Shown: positions 1-9,888, counted from the first letter of the stretch. The stretch: 64,000 nt of DNA from Planktothrix sp. FACHB-1365 (GCF_014697575.1 NZ_JACJSC010000003.1:1-64000), one strand, 5' to 3'. Notes: generated by a model not told the origin, from the letters alone. Translations and numbers: made by a program.

Positions 1-119
1 AGTCTTTGCCCTGCCGGGTTTTTGATGCTTTTGATTTTCCCTTCATCGGCATATTTTCTCAACGTATTTGGATGTAGACCCAGAAATTCGACCGCTTTCC
101 TGAGTGGTATGTATGCCAT
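1..119 (-). mobile_element. IS607-family serine resolvase (TnpA), N-terminal part, cut by the window edge
   Basis: Reading leftward from ATG at 119-117 gives 39 complete residues with no stop: a MerR-type helix-turn-helix with the phrases YIPLRKAVEFLGLHPNTLR and KYADEGKIKSIKNPAGQR. In IS607-type elements this domain precedes the serine recombinase catalytic domain, which would lie outside the window. These elements lack terminal inverted repeats and usually also carry tnpB. The 5' end of the resolvase is only 40 bp from the stop codon of the ABC1 kinase gene, so the element boundary should lie between about 120 and 160. A lone MerR-like excisionase is the alternative, but the wording is characteristic of IS607 TnpA. 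Confidence 0.8.
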
Positions 120-159
120 GTCTTAAACTATAGCATACATTAGCATTTGTCAACAAAAC

Positions 160-2238
160 TTACACTGTTGAGTAACCCTTTTTCAAATGACCATTTTGTT
201 CCATCGGATTCCCATCAGGAATAAGCGGATCAGAAGACAAAAATAACTCTCGAATCAGTCTGGCGGCGGCTCGTTGGGCTAATTCTCCAGCTACTTTTTG
301 ACTTAAATGTCGGACTTCGGGTTTAACAATTAAACTCGGAACACGCTGCACTAATAGCATCGGATCAAACCCTTTTGTTTCTTGGAGAATACTAACAATC
401 CGTTGAATCTGTTCTAAATTGTTTGGAGTTGATGGAGGTTGAGGTTCTTTTGCAGGAGTAGAAATGGGTTTTACCCCCAGCCATTCAGCGACTTTAGATT
501 GAGCCGTTGTCAACGCATTACGAGAAGCAACATCAATACTTTGAACAAACTCATTAGCTAATCGTTCTCGGATAAATTCTCCCCGTTCTGAAAATAAAAA
601 ATCTAGGGTTTGATTCAACACTTCATTAATATCATAATCATCACTATTTCGAGCATTTTTGAGTAAATTTTCTAATCGATTCCATCGAAATGATCCTTCC
701 TTAAACAATAAATCTTTCAAAGACGTTCTTAATTCAACGGAAGGATCAGTTAACAATCGTTTAGCCACATAAGGATAGGCTTTACTTAAAACTTTAAAGT
801 TTGGATCAACATTAATAGCAATGCCTTCTAATGTCACCAAAGATCGAATAATTAACGCATAGTATGCCGGAACTCGGAAGGGATAATCATACATTAATTC
901 CGAGAGTTGATCCGTAATACTCTTAAAATTCAATTCAGCAACACTCGCCCCTAACGCATTACTAAACACTTTTTCTAAAGCCGGAATAATCGGCGTTAAA
1001 TCGGTATCGGGCGTTAAAAATTCTAATTTGACATAATCTTTGGCTAACCCTTCAAAATCTCGATTCACTAAATGCACAACGGCTTCTAATAACCCATAGC
1101 GTTGATAAGGTTTAACCTCGCTCATCATGCCAAAATCGAGATAAACTAACTTACCATCGGGACTGGCTAATAAATTACCCGGATGGGGATCGGCATGAAA
1201 AAATCCATGTTCTAATAATTGTCTTAAGGAACATTGCACCCCAACTTCAATTAAGTAACGAGCATCAATGCCTTGGGCTGCAACTTCTTCTAAATTCGTT
1301 AATTTAGAACCGTTGATCCACTCCATTGTTAATACACGGCGTCCCGTATATTCCCAATAAATTCGAGGCACATAAATATCCTGAATATTGCCGTAAAGTT
1401 GTCGAAATCGTTCCGCATTTCGTCCTTCATGGTTGTAGTCCATTTCTTCATAAATACGACCCCCAAATTCATCCATGATGGCGACTAAATCACTACGGAT
1501 AAACTTAAAGGTTTTCTTAGCCCATTGTGCTAAGGTTCGTAAAATATAAATATCCAGGGCAATACTTTCAGATAACCCCGGACGCTGGACTTTAACCGCG
1601 ACAACTTCCCCAGTTTTTAATTTACCTTTATAAACTTGTCCTAAAGATGCGGCTGCTAAGGGATCAGGACTTAATTCAGCATAGATATTTTCGGGGCGAT
1701 CGCCTAATTCTTCTTCAATAAATTGATAAGCAACTTCATTGGCAAAAGGCGGGAGTTGATCTTGTAATTGGGTTAATTCTTCTAAATATAATGGGGGAAC
1801 TAAATCCGGTCGAGTGGATAAGGCCTGTCCCACTTTAATAAATGCCGGGCCGAGTTCTGTTAAGGTGGTTCGTAGTTGAATGGCGCGTTTGCGATCCGTT
1901 TTCAGGTTTGTTCCGCCTTTGCCATCTAACCATAATCCCAAGGCAAAAAAACCCAATTTCCCTATAATGCTTAACAGGCGTCCCCAAACTTGGAACACAC
2001 GAGAACGGTAATAATCTGCAATGGCAATCGGATCGTAGCGTAATGCAGGTTGATTCGATTCATCAAGGCTTGTCACCTCTGGCGGTTGAGGCAGTTGGTG
2101 ATGTTCCTCCACAAATTCTGAGGAGACATCAATGGTTGCAGGGGAAACGGATCTGCTCGGTTGCAGGGGAGTAATCGTCATAAGAGGTGAATCTGAATCA
2201 AGCTGGGGCTTTGCAGGCAATACCGTCTTGACTTCCAT
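160..2238 (-). CDS. ABC1 (AarF/UbiB/ADCK) family atypical protein kinase
   Basis: This is a 692-residue member of the ABC1 atypical kinase family. Visible hallmarks are the KxGQ motif (KVGQ, residues 135-138) in PAFIKVGQALSTRP, the alanine-rich loop AAASLGQVYKG that replaces the usual P-loop, the lysine in VAVKVQRPG, the ExD motif in EMDYNHEGRNAERF, the catalytic-loop equivalent HADPHPGN and the metal-binding DFG in YLDFGMM. Cyanobacteria carry several paralogues, linked to prenylquinone metabolism and to plastid-type photosynthetic stress functions; which one this is cannot be decided here. The first 65 residues are Pro/Ser-rich and probably disordered. The C-terminal part after residue 560 is helical. 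An IS607-type element sits right behind the stop codon, so the last few residues could be altered by insertion. Confidence 0.9.
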   Translation of the reverse strand: MEVKTVLPAKPQLDSDSPLMTITPLQPSRSVSPATIDVSSEFVEEHHQLPQPPEVTSLDESNQPALRYDPIAIADYYRSRVFQVWGRLLSIIGKLGFFALGLWLDGKGGTNLKTDRKRAIQLRTTLTELGPAFIKVGQALSTRPDLVPPLYLEELTQLQDQLPPFANEVAYQFIEEELGDRPENIYAELSPDPLAAASLGQVYKGKLKTGEVVAVKVQRPGLSESIALDIYILRTLAQWAKKTFKFIRSDLVAIMDEFGGRIYEEMDYNHEGRNAERFRQLYGNIQDIYVPRIYWEYTGRRVLTMEWINGSKLTNLEEVAAQGIDARYLIEVGVQCSLRQLLEHGFFHADPHPGNLLASPDGKLVYLDFGMMSEVKPYQRYGLLEAVVHLVNRDFEGLAKDYVKLEFLTPDTDLTPIIPALEKVFSNALGASVAELNFKSITDQLSELMYDYPFRVPAYYALIIRSLVTLEGIAINVDPNFKVLSKAYPYVAKRLLTDPSVELRTSLKDLLFKEGSFRWNRLENLLKNARNSDDYDINEVLNQTLDFLFSERGEFIRERLANEFVQSIDVASRNALTTAQSKVAEWLGVKPISTPAKEPQPPSTPNNLEQIQRIVSILQETKGFDPMLLVQRVPSLIVKPEVRHLSQKVAGELAQRAAARLIRELFLSSDPLIPDGNPMEQNGHLKKGYSTV

Positions 2239-2341
2239 AAATGTAGGACTTAGGTGGGAATTTCTGTTAACTATTGTAACAATATCTCAATCAAGTCCTT
2301 TACCTCCCCAGAAAGACCGTCCGATTGATGGGGAATTAACC

Positions 2342-2776
2342 CTACTCACCATCCCCTGTTTCTGTTGTGTGGGTCAGTCGGTTGCAAATATTTAAGAGAT
2401 AGAGACGGGTACTCACTGGAAGGCGGGGTAAGGGAGCTTCCAGATTTGGCCAGGTGGGTAAATCGAAGCAGGGACAACAATTAGGAGGCATTCCGGCAAC
2501 TTTCACCGGCACCGAGAGAGAACAACGGGCACAGGATTCAATTTCCCATTGTGAGGAAAGCAAATCTTCAATGGTTTGCTCTGTGCCTTCCAAATAGCAC
2601 TCTCCAGAGTCAGGGGAGAGGATTTCCTTCCAGCAGTCCTCAAACTCGCGGCTATATCTGTCTCCTTGAACGACAGGTTGGGGTAAGCGAGATTCTGCAC
2701 CGTTGCGAATTAAGACTTTTTTACCTAACTGAAACCAGTAGGCTAAATATTGTTTAACTTGGTGTTGTGAAGCCAT
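2342..2776 (-). CDS. Conserved-looking hypothetical protein with a Cys-rich cluster
   Basis: A 144-residue ORF that I do not recognise as a named family. It starts MASQHQVKQYLAYWFQLGK and contains a CARC pair followed by NCCPCFDLP about 20 residues later, which together could form a zinc-binding site. A middle segment is acidic (PDSGECYLEGTEQTIEDLL). No signal peptide or membrane segment is visible. It lies 103 bp upstream of the ABC1 kinase gene on the same strand and could be co-transcribed with it. Overlapping ORFs in other frames (2503-2700 minus, 2551-2757 plus) look like shadows. Confidence 0.6.
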   Translation of the reverse strand: MASQHQVKQYLAYWFQLGKKVLIRNGAESRLPQPVVQGDRYSREFEDCWKEILSPDSGECYLEGTEQTIEDLLSSQWEIESCARCSLSVPVKVAGMPPNCCPCFDLPTWPNLEAPLPRLPVSTRLYLLNICNRLTHTTETGDGE

Positions 2777-3518
2777 AAGTCTACTGTTTTAAGGTTTTAA
2801 TTGCTAAATTTAAGGTTGACGGAGCAGAAATTTAACCTAAAAGCAGAGCCAATCGACTAATGGGTATTTCCTTATTTTTATTCTAGGGGTTAAATTGCCT
2901 CTTAACTCCTCCCTAAATCTATATTAATCCTAAAATTAAATTCTGAATAGGATAAATATTTTACAATTACTTTCGAGGAATCTCTACTCCTTTAATACCG
3001 ATGAGATGGCTTTGTTTTGGGAAAAACATAGAGTTTAATTATAAATATGTACTATATTATCGATTGATAACTAGGTACTCTTTTATGTATTAATAAATAT
3101 AACAAATAAATTAATTTTTGTAAATCTTCATAAAGATAGATTTTTGTTTTTTAAATGATGAGCAATAATTGATTGTATTCATAGACTTTTAAAATAAATT
3201 CTAAAAAAGCAATATCCTTTAGCAATCAATCCGTAAATGATGAGAATATAGATTCTAAATTAATACTTTTAAAGCTCTTTATCAAAAATTAGAAAATAAA
3301 TTTATTAATTAATGTTAATAATTATTCTACCCAAAACTTGCGGTGAAGGAGTTAAGGTAGATATCTAAGAAACTTGCTAACAGAGAATAAAAGGGTTGAG
3401 GAGCAGCCTAAAATCATCCTTTGGGCCAGAATTCTTAAAAGTTGTTAATGGATTGTGCCCAAGGGTGACTTCCCCTTTACACTCAAAAAGGAGATCTGTC
3501 CAAAAGCGACCAGCCATT
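2777..3518. other. AT-rich intergenic region
   Basis: About 740 bp between the divergent small hypothetical gene and the sulfide:quinone oxidoreductase gene. It is very AT-rich with several poly-A/T runs and no plausible coding frame. An ATG at 3396 opens the same frame as the oxidoreductase, but its first 41 residues are basic and unlike the family. I see no clear promoter beyond AT-rich candidates and no RNA gene. Confidence 0.5.
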
Positions 3519-4784
3519 ATGTCAAGTACAAACCTACAAGCCTCAAATTCCGATACAACACCTCATACAGCCCGCCATCAAATTGTGATTGTTGGGGGAG
3601 GAGCCGGAGGAATTACCGTCGCCGCCCAACTGATGCGGAAAGATTCCAGCCTGGATATTGCCATTATTGAACCCTCCGAAAAACATTATTATCAACCCGC
3701 TTGGACGTTAGTGGGTGGGGGTGTTTATAATATTGAAGATACGATTAAAGACGAAAAAGACTGTATTCCCCCCGGTGTCAAGTGGATTAAAGCTTATGCG
3801 GATCAATTTGAACCGGAAAATAATTTAGTCATTACCCAAGATGGGCAGCGCATTCAGTATCAATACTTAGTGGTTTGTCCAGGGATTCAAATTGATTGGC
3901 ATTTAGTCGAAGGATTAAAAGATGCCATTGGTAAAAATGGAGTCACAAGTAATTATTCCTTAGAATACGCGCCTTATACTTGGGAATTGTTAAAGAATTT
4001 TAAAGGGGGAACGGCAATTTTTACCTTTCCATCCACACCGATTAAATGTGGAGGAGCACCCCAAAAGATTATGTATTTAGCGGATGATACCTTCCGCAAC
4101 AATGGGGTACGGGAAAAAAGCCAGGTTATGTATTGTACAGCCGTTGGTAAAATGTTCCCCATTCCGGGCTATTGTGAAGCCTTAGAAAAAGTTGTGGAAC
4201 GTCGTAATATTGATGTTAAGTATCAACATAATCTCAAAGCGATTAAACCGGAAACCCAAGAAGCAATTTTTACTGTAAACGGTGCGGAAGAAATCAGGAT
4301 TAAATATGATTTGATTCACGTCACGCCACCCATGAGTCCCCCAGATTTTATTAAAAATAGTCCCTTAGCAGTACAACCAGGGGGATGGGTAGATGTGAAT
4401 AAAACAACGTTACAGCATAATGTTTATCCGAATGTATTTGCATTAGGAGATGCGTCTTCCCTACCGACTTCTAAAACCGCAGCAGCAATTCGGAAACAAG
4501 CCCCTGCATTAGTAGAAAACCTCTACAGTTTAATTCAGTCTCAAAAACTAACAGGAAGTTATGATGGTTATACCTGCTGTCCGTTAATTACGGGTTATGG
4601 AAAAACGATTATGGCGGAGTTTACCTACGAGTGTAAACCCGACTCTAGTTTTCCCTTTGACCCCACACAAGAACGTTATAGTATGTGGTTAGCCAAGCGT
4701 TATATTTTACCTTGGTTATATTGGAATCGGATGTTAAAAGGTGCCCCCTTTGAGGCAGACCGTTTGAAGCCGTTGAAAGGTTAA
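3519..4784 (+). CDS. sqr: Sulfide:quinone oxidoreductase-like flavoprotein (type II)
   Basis: About 421 residues from ATG at 3519; an upstream in-frame ATG at 3396 would add 41 unrelated residues. The family oxidises sulfide and passes electrons to the membrane quinone pool. Visible features are the FAD dinucleotide fold IVIVGGGAGGITVAAQL near the start, the family phrase HYYQPAWTLVGGGVY, the cysteine in KCGGAPQKIMYLADD, the second FAD motif VFALGDASSLPTSKTAAA, and TCCPLITGYGK near the C-terminus. The wording matches the mitochondrial-like type II SQR, also found in cyanobacteria such as Synechocystis. It is flanked by a strong terminator and appears monocistronic. No ArsR-type sulfide repressor gene is adjacent. 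Confidence 0.85.
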   Translation: MSSTNLQASNSDTTPHTARHQIVIVGGGAGGITVAAQLMRKDSSLDIAIIEPSEKHYYQPAWTLVGGGVYNIEDTIKDEKDCIPPGVKWIKAYADQFEPENNLVITQDGQRIQYQYLVVCPGIQIDWHLVEGLKDAIGKNGVTSNYSLEYAPYTWELLKNFKGGTAIFTFPSTPIKCGGAPQKIMYLADDTFRNNGVREKSQVMYCTAVGKMFPIPGYCEALEKVVERRNIDVKYQHNLKAIKPETQEAIFTVNGAEEIRIKYDLIHVTPPMSPPDFIKNSPLAVQPGGWVDVNKTTLQHNVYPNVFALGDASSLPTSKTAAAIRKQAPALVENLYSLIQSQKLTGSYDGYTCCPLITGYGKTIMAEFTYECKPDSSFPFDPTQERYSMWLAKRYILPWLYWNRMLKGAPFEADRLKPLKG

Positions 4785-4798
4785 TTTTATTTTAGAAG

Positions 4799-4855
4799 CC
4801 GGGTTTTTTCAAAGAACTTTAGGGAGAACTTAAAGCTTAAAAAAATCCGGTTTTT
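4799..4855 (+). terminator. Hairpin with T-run after sqr
   Basis: CCGGGTTTTTT at 4799-4809 pairs imperfectly with AAAAAAATCCGG at 4839-4850 and is followed by TTTTT. It lies 15 bp after the stop of the oxidoreductase gene. Related AACCGGG/CCCGGTT inverted repeats occur elsewhere in the window (see 54641), so it may be a dispersed repeat used as a terminator. Confidence 0.55.
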
Positions 4856-5000
4856 AGGAAAAAAAGAGTTTTAAGATTAAAAGTGAAAAGAACAACTTGT
4901 ATTAATTAAATTAAACATTCCATCCCTTAAATAGAATCCTATTTTTTAAAGAAATTTATATTTTATATTGTTAAGCTAACCCAATTATTATCCTACATTA

Positions 5001-5047
5001 AAAAAAGCCCAAATTGTTGCTATGCAATAATTTGGGCTTTTATTTTT
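5001..5047. terminator. Strong bidirectional intrinsic terminator
   Basis: GCCCAAATTGTTGC (5007-5020) and GCAATAATTTGGGC (5024-5037) form a 14-bp stem with a single G-U pair and a 3-nt loop. An A-run precedes it and a T-run follows it. It lies between the converging sqr (plus) and AAA ATPase (minus) genes and can end transcripts from both sides. Confidence 0.85.
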
Positions 5048-5155
5048 TCCAATTTAATCGGAAATTAAATCTTCTGAAATATCTGCGGAATGGGAGTTGT
5101 AAGTTAACCAGAGATGCTTAACTTCGTTCACCCTGACATAGGGGACAGTAGGATA

Positions 5156-7003
5156 TTAAGTTGCACGCTGTTCAACTAACACTTGATAAGCCGCATTAAA
5201 ATCACCCGTTGTAATCCGAATTTCAGTCGGGTCAGTCATTCCCTGATGTCGATAACGACGAATGGCTACCAGTGCGGCTTGGTTACATAATAATGCTAAA
5301 TCCGCCCCATTCCAGCCTTCCGTTGCTTCAGCCCAATACGCTAAATCCACCTCCTGTAAAGGACGTTCATCGTTATGGACTTGTAAAATTGCTAAACGAC
5401 TAGAAGCACTCGGTAAATCCACTTTTAACTGTAAATCTAACCGTCCCGCCCGTAATAAGGCTGGGTCTAAGGCATCCGGGCGGTTTGTAGCCCCAATCAC
5501 CAAAATCGTCGCCCCCGTTTGCAATCCATCTAACTCGGTCAAAATTTGTCCCACAACTCGGTCACTCACCCCAGAATCCCCGCTATAACGGCCTCTTGCT
5601 GGAGCTAAGGTATCAATTTCATCAATAAATACCACACAAGGCGCAGCTTGACGAGCTTTGGCAAATAACTCCCGTACCGCTTGTTCACTGGCTCCCACCC
5701 ATTTACTCAACAATTCTGGGCCATTAATACTAATAAAATTGGCTCGCGCCTGAGATGCAACGGCTTTCGCCAATAAGGTTTTCCCCGTTCCCGGTGGCCC
5801 CCAAAGCAAAATGCCTTTGGGTGCTTGGGCTTTGGTTTGCATATATAATTGGGGATGGAGTAAAGCCCCTTCCACAGATTCCTGTAGGGTTTGTTTAATT
5901 TGTTCAAGTCCGCCAATATTGTCCCAAGCGATATGGGGAGATTCCACTTCCACAGACCGCAACACCGCAGGTTTAACTTCCTTGAGGGCTTGCAAAAAGT
6001 CGGTCTGAATCACCGTCATGATTTCTGGAATTTTGGATTCAATCGTCGGAACCTGACGGCGCAAAGCACTATAGGCCGCTTTCTGGCAAACTGCTTTTAA
6101 ATCTGACCCCACAAATCCCACGGCATTATCCGCAATCAACGCTAAGGAAACCGATTCATCTAAGGGCATGGAACGGGTGAGAATCTGGAGAATTTCTAAA
6201 CGTCCATTGCGGTCAGGAACCCGAAACTGCACTTCTCGGTCAAACCGTCCGGGGCGACGTAAGGCGGGATCAAGATGGTCGGGGCGGTTCGTGGCGGCAA
6301 GAACAATCACCCCTTGAGCTTGGGAAAAGCCATCCATTAAACTCAGCAGTTGGGCAACCAGTCGTTTTTCCACTTCCCCTTCCACTTTGCTGCGGTCGGG
6401 AGCCATGCTATCAATTTCGTCAATAAAAACGATACAAGGCGCATTTTTACTGGCCTTCTCAAAAATTCCTCGCAGTCGTTGTTCGGCTTCCCCATAATAT
6501 TTGCTCATCACCTCTGGCCCGACTAAGGCAATATAGTTAACACCGAGTTCTTCAGCCAGGGCACGGGCGGTCAGGGTTTTACCTGTTCCAGGGGGGCCAA
6601 CCATCAGAACGCCGCGCGTGGGTTCGAGTCCTAATTTCGCTAATAAGTCGGGGCGTTTTAGGGGAATGGCAATCAGTTCTTTGAGTTCTTTGAGAACTTC
6701 TGTCAATCCGCCAACGTCTTTAAGGGAAGGGGTGGTAGCTTCTTCTGGGGGTGTCATAGTGTCTTCAAATCCTGAATCTGAGGGGGAAGATGAGCGACTG
6801 CGATTGACCTCAAAATCACCCCCACCAGAACTGCTCGTGCGGGGAATGCCGCCTGGACGGGGAATCCCACCAGAACGGGGAATATTACTCAAGGGACGAG
6901 AACTAAACTGCACTTCAGTTTTAATTTCTCCTTTTTCAAGTTTTTCTTCTAAGGTTTTCGCCAGTTCGACTAATTGCTCAAAACCTTTGAATAACTCTGT
7001 CAT
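5156..7003 (-). CDS. Double AAA ATPase of the CDC48/p97 type
   Basis: A 615-residue protein with two tandem AAA modules. Each has a Walker A GPPGTGKT (about residues 136 and 404) and a Walker B VFIDEID, followed by the AAA arginine-finger region (RRPGRFD in the first, RAGRLD in the second). The N-terminal 100 residues begin with a short coiled segment and continue as a Gly/Pro/Ser-rich linker with repeated GGIPR phrases. They do not look like the folded N-domain of true CDC48. CDC48-type ATPases unfold or remodel protein complexes. It lies 170 bp downstream of the ArsA-like gene on the same strand, behind a GvpF/L-family gene, so it may belong to the gas vesicle region functionally; that link is inferred from position only. 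Confidence 0.85.
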   Translation of the reverse strand: MTELFKGFEQLVELAKTLEEKLEKGEIKTEVQFSSRPLSNIPRSGGIPRPGGIPRTSSSGGGDFEVNRSRSSSPSDSGFEDTMTPPEEATTPSLKDVGGLTEVLKELKELIAIPLKRPDLLAKLGLEPTRGVLMVGPPGTGKTLTARALAEELGVNYIALVGPEVMSKYYGEAEQRLRGIFEKASKNAPCIVFIDEIDSMAPDRSKVEGEVEKRLVAQLLSLMDGFSQAQGVIVLAATNRPDHLDPALRRPGRFDREVQFRVPDRNGRLEILQILTRSMPLDESVSLALIADNAVGFVGSDLKAVCQKAAYSALRRQVPTIESKIPEIMTVIQTDFLQALKEVKPAVLRSVEVESPHIAWDNIGGLEQIKQTLQESVEGALLHPQLYMQTKAQAPKGILLWGPPGTGKTLLAKAVASQARANFISINGPELLSKWVGASEQAVRELFAKARQAAPCVVFIDEIDTLAPARGRYSGDSGVSDRVVGQILTELDGLQTGATILVIGATNRPDALDPALLRAGRLDLQLKVDLPSASSRLAILQVHNDERPLQEVDLAYWAEATEGWNGADLALLCNQAALVAIRRYRHQGMTDPTEIRITTGDFNAAYQVLVEQRAT

Positions 7004-7173
7004 AAAATTTCTCCTGAATCAATTGAACAATATAGGCTGGGTAGATGAGATGGGGTTGAGGAATCTAAGGTTTAACACCTATAGTAGCGATGAGTCCAGG
7101 TAAAAGACCGAAAAACCGGGGTTTCAATGATTTCTCATGTCCTAATTGCACCAGGGGGTTGCTATCAACGCCT

Positions 7174-9075
7174 TTAAAACAGAAGATCGGCAGCCCCTTG
7201 AACTCGGGCCAGAGGTGCCACTGACCGAGGTAAACTGGGTAAGCGAATCAGAGTTTGATCCGGGAATAAATCCCGATCAATTTCCTCATCCGTGTGATAA
7301 CGGTTCTGCACGATATAGCGTTGATAGACTCCCATTTTTTTCAAAGATGCTGTTAATCGAACTTGTTCGGCAACAATGGCATCTTGGGCTTGGAGAATCC
7401 CAATAAATTCTGTATGTTGGGGATTTTTTAGTTTTTTCTGGGCTTGCATCACTTGTTGTCTTAAGGTTCGCAATCGCCCCATTAAATCTAAACGCCCTAA
7501 TACATTTTGATACTTCATCCACAGCTTAAAAATCCAAGCTAACCACTCCCCTAAAGCGGTTGGCATTTCTAAAAAACGCAGAAGATGACCGGTAGGAGCG
7601 GTATCTAAAATAATTAGATCTTGTTGTTTCTGGTCTAATAAATCCATGATCGTTACTAACGATAACATTTCATCAATTCCGGGTAAGGATTGAGCTACAA
7701 TTTGTCGCCAAGCTTCGGGAGTATAAGCGAGTTTGATGTCGCTGTCTTCTTTACCTTCGCCACTAATCATTTCTGCCAGTTCCCATAAATAATCATCCCG
7801 AAATTTTTCTAAAACGATATCGGCATCGACTTCTTGACCACTTAAATTGGTGGTTAATTGTGTGGGTTGATGTCCTAATTTTTCCCCAAAGGCATCTCCT
7901 AAAGAATGGGCTGGATCAATAGAAATTATCCGAATATTTTTCTCAGGATAACGATGGGATAATCCCCAACCCAGGGCAGCCGCAACGGTTGTTTTACCTA
8001 CACCTCCTTTTCCTCCAATGATAATTAATTGACGTTTTTCAGCAATAAAATCGCTAAAACTAGGGAGAATTTTTTCGGGCCATTGGATAGGAGGTGGGGG
8101 AACTAATTCTACAGTGTCAAGGGTTTGAATTTGGCTCATGATTAGATCTAAAGCTTCACCCCCTAGAGGTTCTGTTGATTGTTGGGGAAGGGTAAAAATG
8201 GCATCTTGACCCGGAAGTTGAAGGAATTTACTCAGAAGTTCTTGTTGTTCGCTATAGCGATCTAAGTTTAGGTTTGATGGGGATAAAATTCGATTGATAA
8301 ATAAACTACCGCAGGGAATATTTAAGTGCTGCAAACTCTTGAGTAATCGTTCGGTTTCTAATAAACTCATCGGTTCTGCAATTGCCACGACTAAACAAAC
8401 GGTGAAACTGGCATCTTGCAATAGTTGTTTTCCTTCAGTTAATTCCGATTTCATTTTGATCAAAAAGTCATCCACTTCATCCGCATTGTAAGATTTTACA
8501 AAGGTTTGGGAAATGACTCGATGTTTTTCTTGAAATAATTCTAAAGAATTTAAAATAATCTCTAAAAAATCTTTAATTCCTAATAAATTTAAGGTATGAC
8601 CGGAAGGAGCCATATCAACAACAATTCGATCAACTATTTTTTCAGTGAGTAATCGTTGAATTTCTAATAACCCCATAATTTCATCTAAACCGGGCCAGTC
8701 TAAATCCCAAACAGGGGTTAAATCTTCGCCTTCAACAAAGCTACCTCGTTCAACTAAGAGTTCTAAAAATTTTCCATATTTTTCTTTAAATTCTAATAGT
8801 AATTTTCCCGCATCTAACGCTCTAACCTTTAAATTTGGTAAGTCTTTTAAAGGTAATGCTTGATCTAAGACTTGTGTTTGTAAGATATCTCCTAAAGAAT
8901 GGGCTGGATCTGTTGAGATTAATAGGATTTGTTCATCAGGAAATAATTTAGCCCAACGACGAGCAAATCCACAGGAAAGGGTGGTTTTTCCCACTCCTCC
9001 TTTGCCACTAAACATGACTAAATGGCGAGTGTCATAAGGGTTAAGAATGTTGTTTACAGGGTGAAAGTTAATCAT
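7174..9075 (-). CDS. Double-domain ArsA/Get3-family ATPase
   Basis: A 633-residue protein made of two ArsA-type halves, each with a deviant Walker A: SGKGGVGKTTLS near residue 23 and GGKGGVGKTTVA near residue 355. Each half also has the switch phrase STDPAHSLGD or SIDPAHSLGD and a later D-APTGH/D-APSGH motif (VVDMAPSGHTLNLL, ILDTAPTGHLLRFL). The family includes arsenite-pump ATPases and the Get3/TRC40 chaperones for membrane proteins. No arsB or arsR is nearby and no As-binding cysteine triad is visible, so arsenic export is unlikely. It starts 12 bp after the stop of the GvpF/L-family gene, so the two are almost certainly co-transcribed, which suggests a gas-vesicle chaperone-like role. Confidence 0.85.
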   Translation of the reverse strand: MINFHPVNNILNPYDTRHLVMFSGKGGVGKTTLSCGFARRWAKLFPDEQILLISTDPAHSLGDILQTQVLDQALPLKDLPNLKVRALDAGKLLLEFKEKYGKFLELLVERGSFVEGEDLTPVWDLDWPGLDEIMGLLEIQRLLTEKIVDRIVVDMAPSGHTLNLLGIKDFLEIILNSLELFQEKHRVISQTFVKSYNADEVDDFLIKMKSELTEGKQLLQDASFTVCLVVAIAEPMSLLETERLLKSLQHLNIPCGSLFINRILSPSNLNLDRYSEQQELLSKFLQLPGQDAIFTLPQQSTEPLGGEALDLIMSQIQTLDTVELVPPPPIQWPEKILPSFSDFIAEKRQLIIIGGKGGVGKTTVAAALGWGLSHRYPEKNIRIISIDPAHSLGDAFGEKLGHQPTQLTTNLSGQEVDADIVLEKFRDDYLWELAEMISGEGKEDSDIKLAYTPEAWRQIVAQSLPGIDEMLSLVTIMDLLDQKQQDLIILDTAPTGHLLRFLEMPTALGEWLAWIFKLWMKYQNVLGRLDLMGRLRTLRQQVMQAQKKLKNPQHTEFIGILQAQDAIVAEQVRLTASLKKMGVYQRYIVQNRYHTDEEIDRDLFPDQTLIRLPSLPRSVAPLARVQGAADLLF

Positions 9076-9087
9076 ATAGAAACTCAG

Positions 9088-9771
9088 TTAAATAAAGTGA
9101 TAGGGTGGAGAAACTTGTCCTAATTGCAATTCCCAACGGGGACAAACTTTCTGCCAATTCAAGAAATGATTAGTTAGGAAAGGTTCATCTTGACAAGGCA
9201 CTAAAAGATAAATTCGTGATTCTGCTCCTGGACAAGCATTGATAATCGTTGATTGATACTGATCGGTAACTAAATGAACGACCTTTTGCCATTCTGTTGC
9301 TTGCAGAATATAAAAGTTTTGTTGGGTTTGATAGTGCTGTTTTTTAACTAAAAAATATTGTCTTCCCGTCATCTCAGAACCTAAAACAGGTTCCTCTAAC
9401 TTACGAGGAATACATTTTAAAATATATTCCCCTTTTCCTTGGAGTTGTTGGAGCTTTTTTTGGTATTCTTCGCTATTAGAACCGAGATGATCAAGTAAAT
9501 TGTCTCCCTCTAAAAAAGACGTGCCAAAACGTAAGGGCAAAACTGTCGTTTGCTGAAACAATTCGCAGATGACACGATCATGGGATAAAACAGCTTGAAT
9601 TAAGCGTTCATTATCCTTTTGTAAGGCATCTAAACAGACGTCTGGTTCTACTAGAGCCGAGATTTTTCCTGAAGCCATCAGTAAGACTGGGCTGGCAATT
9701 CCAACAGGTAATTTCAAGATCTGTTTTGGAGTTTTTAAAAAAGCGTAAGTATATAAATTATATAATTTCAT
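9088..9771 (-). CDS. Second GvpF/GvpL-family gas vesicle protein (possibly GvpW)
   Basis: A 227-residue protein with the GvpF/GvpL signature: an N-terminal LYNLYTYAFLKTP, then VICELFQQTTVLPLRFGT (compare FHTLLPLRFGLV in the first copy at 10692-11426) and a C-terminal RIYLLVPCQDEPFL. GvpF/L proteins are accessory factors that bind GvpA and are minor gas vesicle or assembly components. In Anabaena-type clusters the order gvpF-gvpG-gvpV-gvpW places gvpW here, so this may be the gvpW equivalent. It leads a three-gene minus-strand unit with the ArsA-like and AAA ATPases and is divergent from the gvpV-like gene; the 141-bp gap must hold both promoters. Confidence 0.8.
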   Translation of the reverse strand: MKLYNLYTYAFLKTPKQILKLPVGIASPVLLMASGKISALVEPDVCLDALQKDNERLIQAVLSHDRVICELFQQTTVLPLRFGTSFLEGDNLLDHLGSNSEEYQKKLQQLQGKGEYILKCIPRKLEEPVLGSEMTGRQYFLVKKQHYQTQQNFYILQATEWQKVVHLVTDQYQSTIINACPGAESRIYLLVPCQDEPFLTNHFLNWQKVCPRWELQLGQVSPPYHFI

Positions 9772-9882
9772 AGGGCTGGCAAAAGAAATTTTTCAAAAAT
9801 TTTACAAATCTTTGTATTTGAAAGTGAAATTTCAGTTTTAGTCTTTTTTTAAGAAAACCATGTATAACATCCAATTCCTCGC

Positions 9883-9888
9883 TATAAT
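9883..9888 (+). promoter_or_regulatory. TATAAT -10 box for the gvpV-like gene
   Basis: A perfect TATAAT lies 25 bp before the ATG at 9913. No good -35 is visible at the usual distance. AGGAA just before the ATG can serve as a ribosome binding site. Confidence 0.45.

Noticed and set aside
6618-7103. 161-residue plus-strand ORF opposite the double-AAA gene
   Set aside because: It is antisense to a clear coding frame, Ser-rich as expected from the complement of the Gly/Pro linker, with no motif.
7146-7406. 86-residue plus-strand ORF at the end of the ArsA-like gene
   Set aside because: Antisense to the ArsA-like C-terminus; no features of its own.
7174-9075. Arsenite efflux function for the ArsA-like protein
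   Set aside because: No arsB, arsR or arsC nearby, no cysteine triad, and the gene is tied to a GvpF/L gene.
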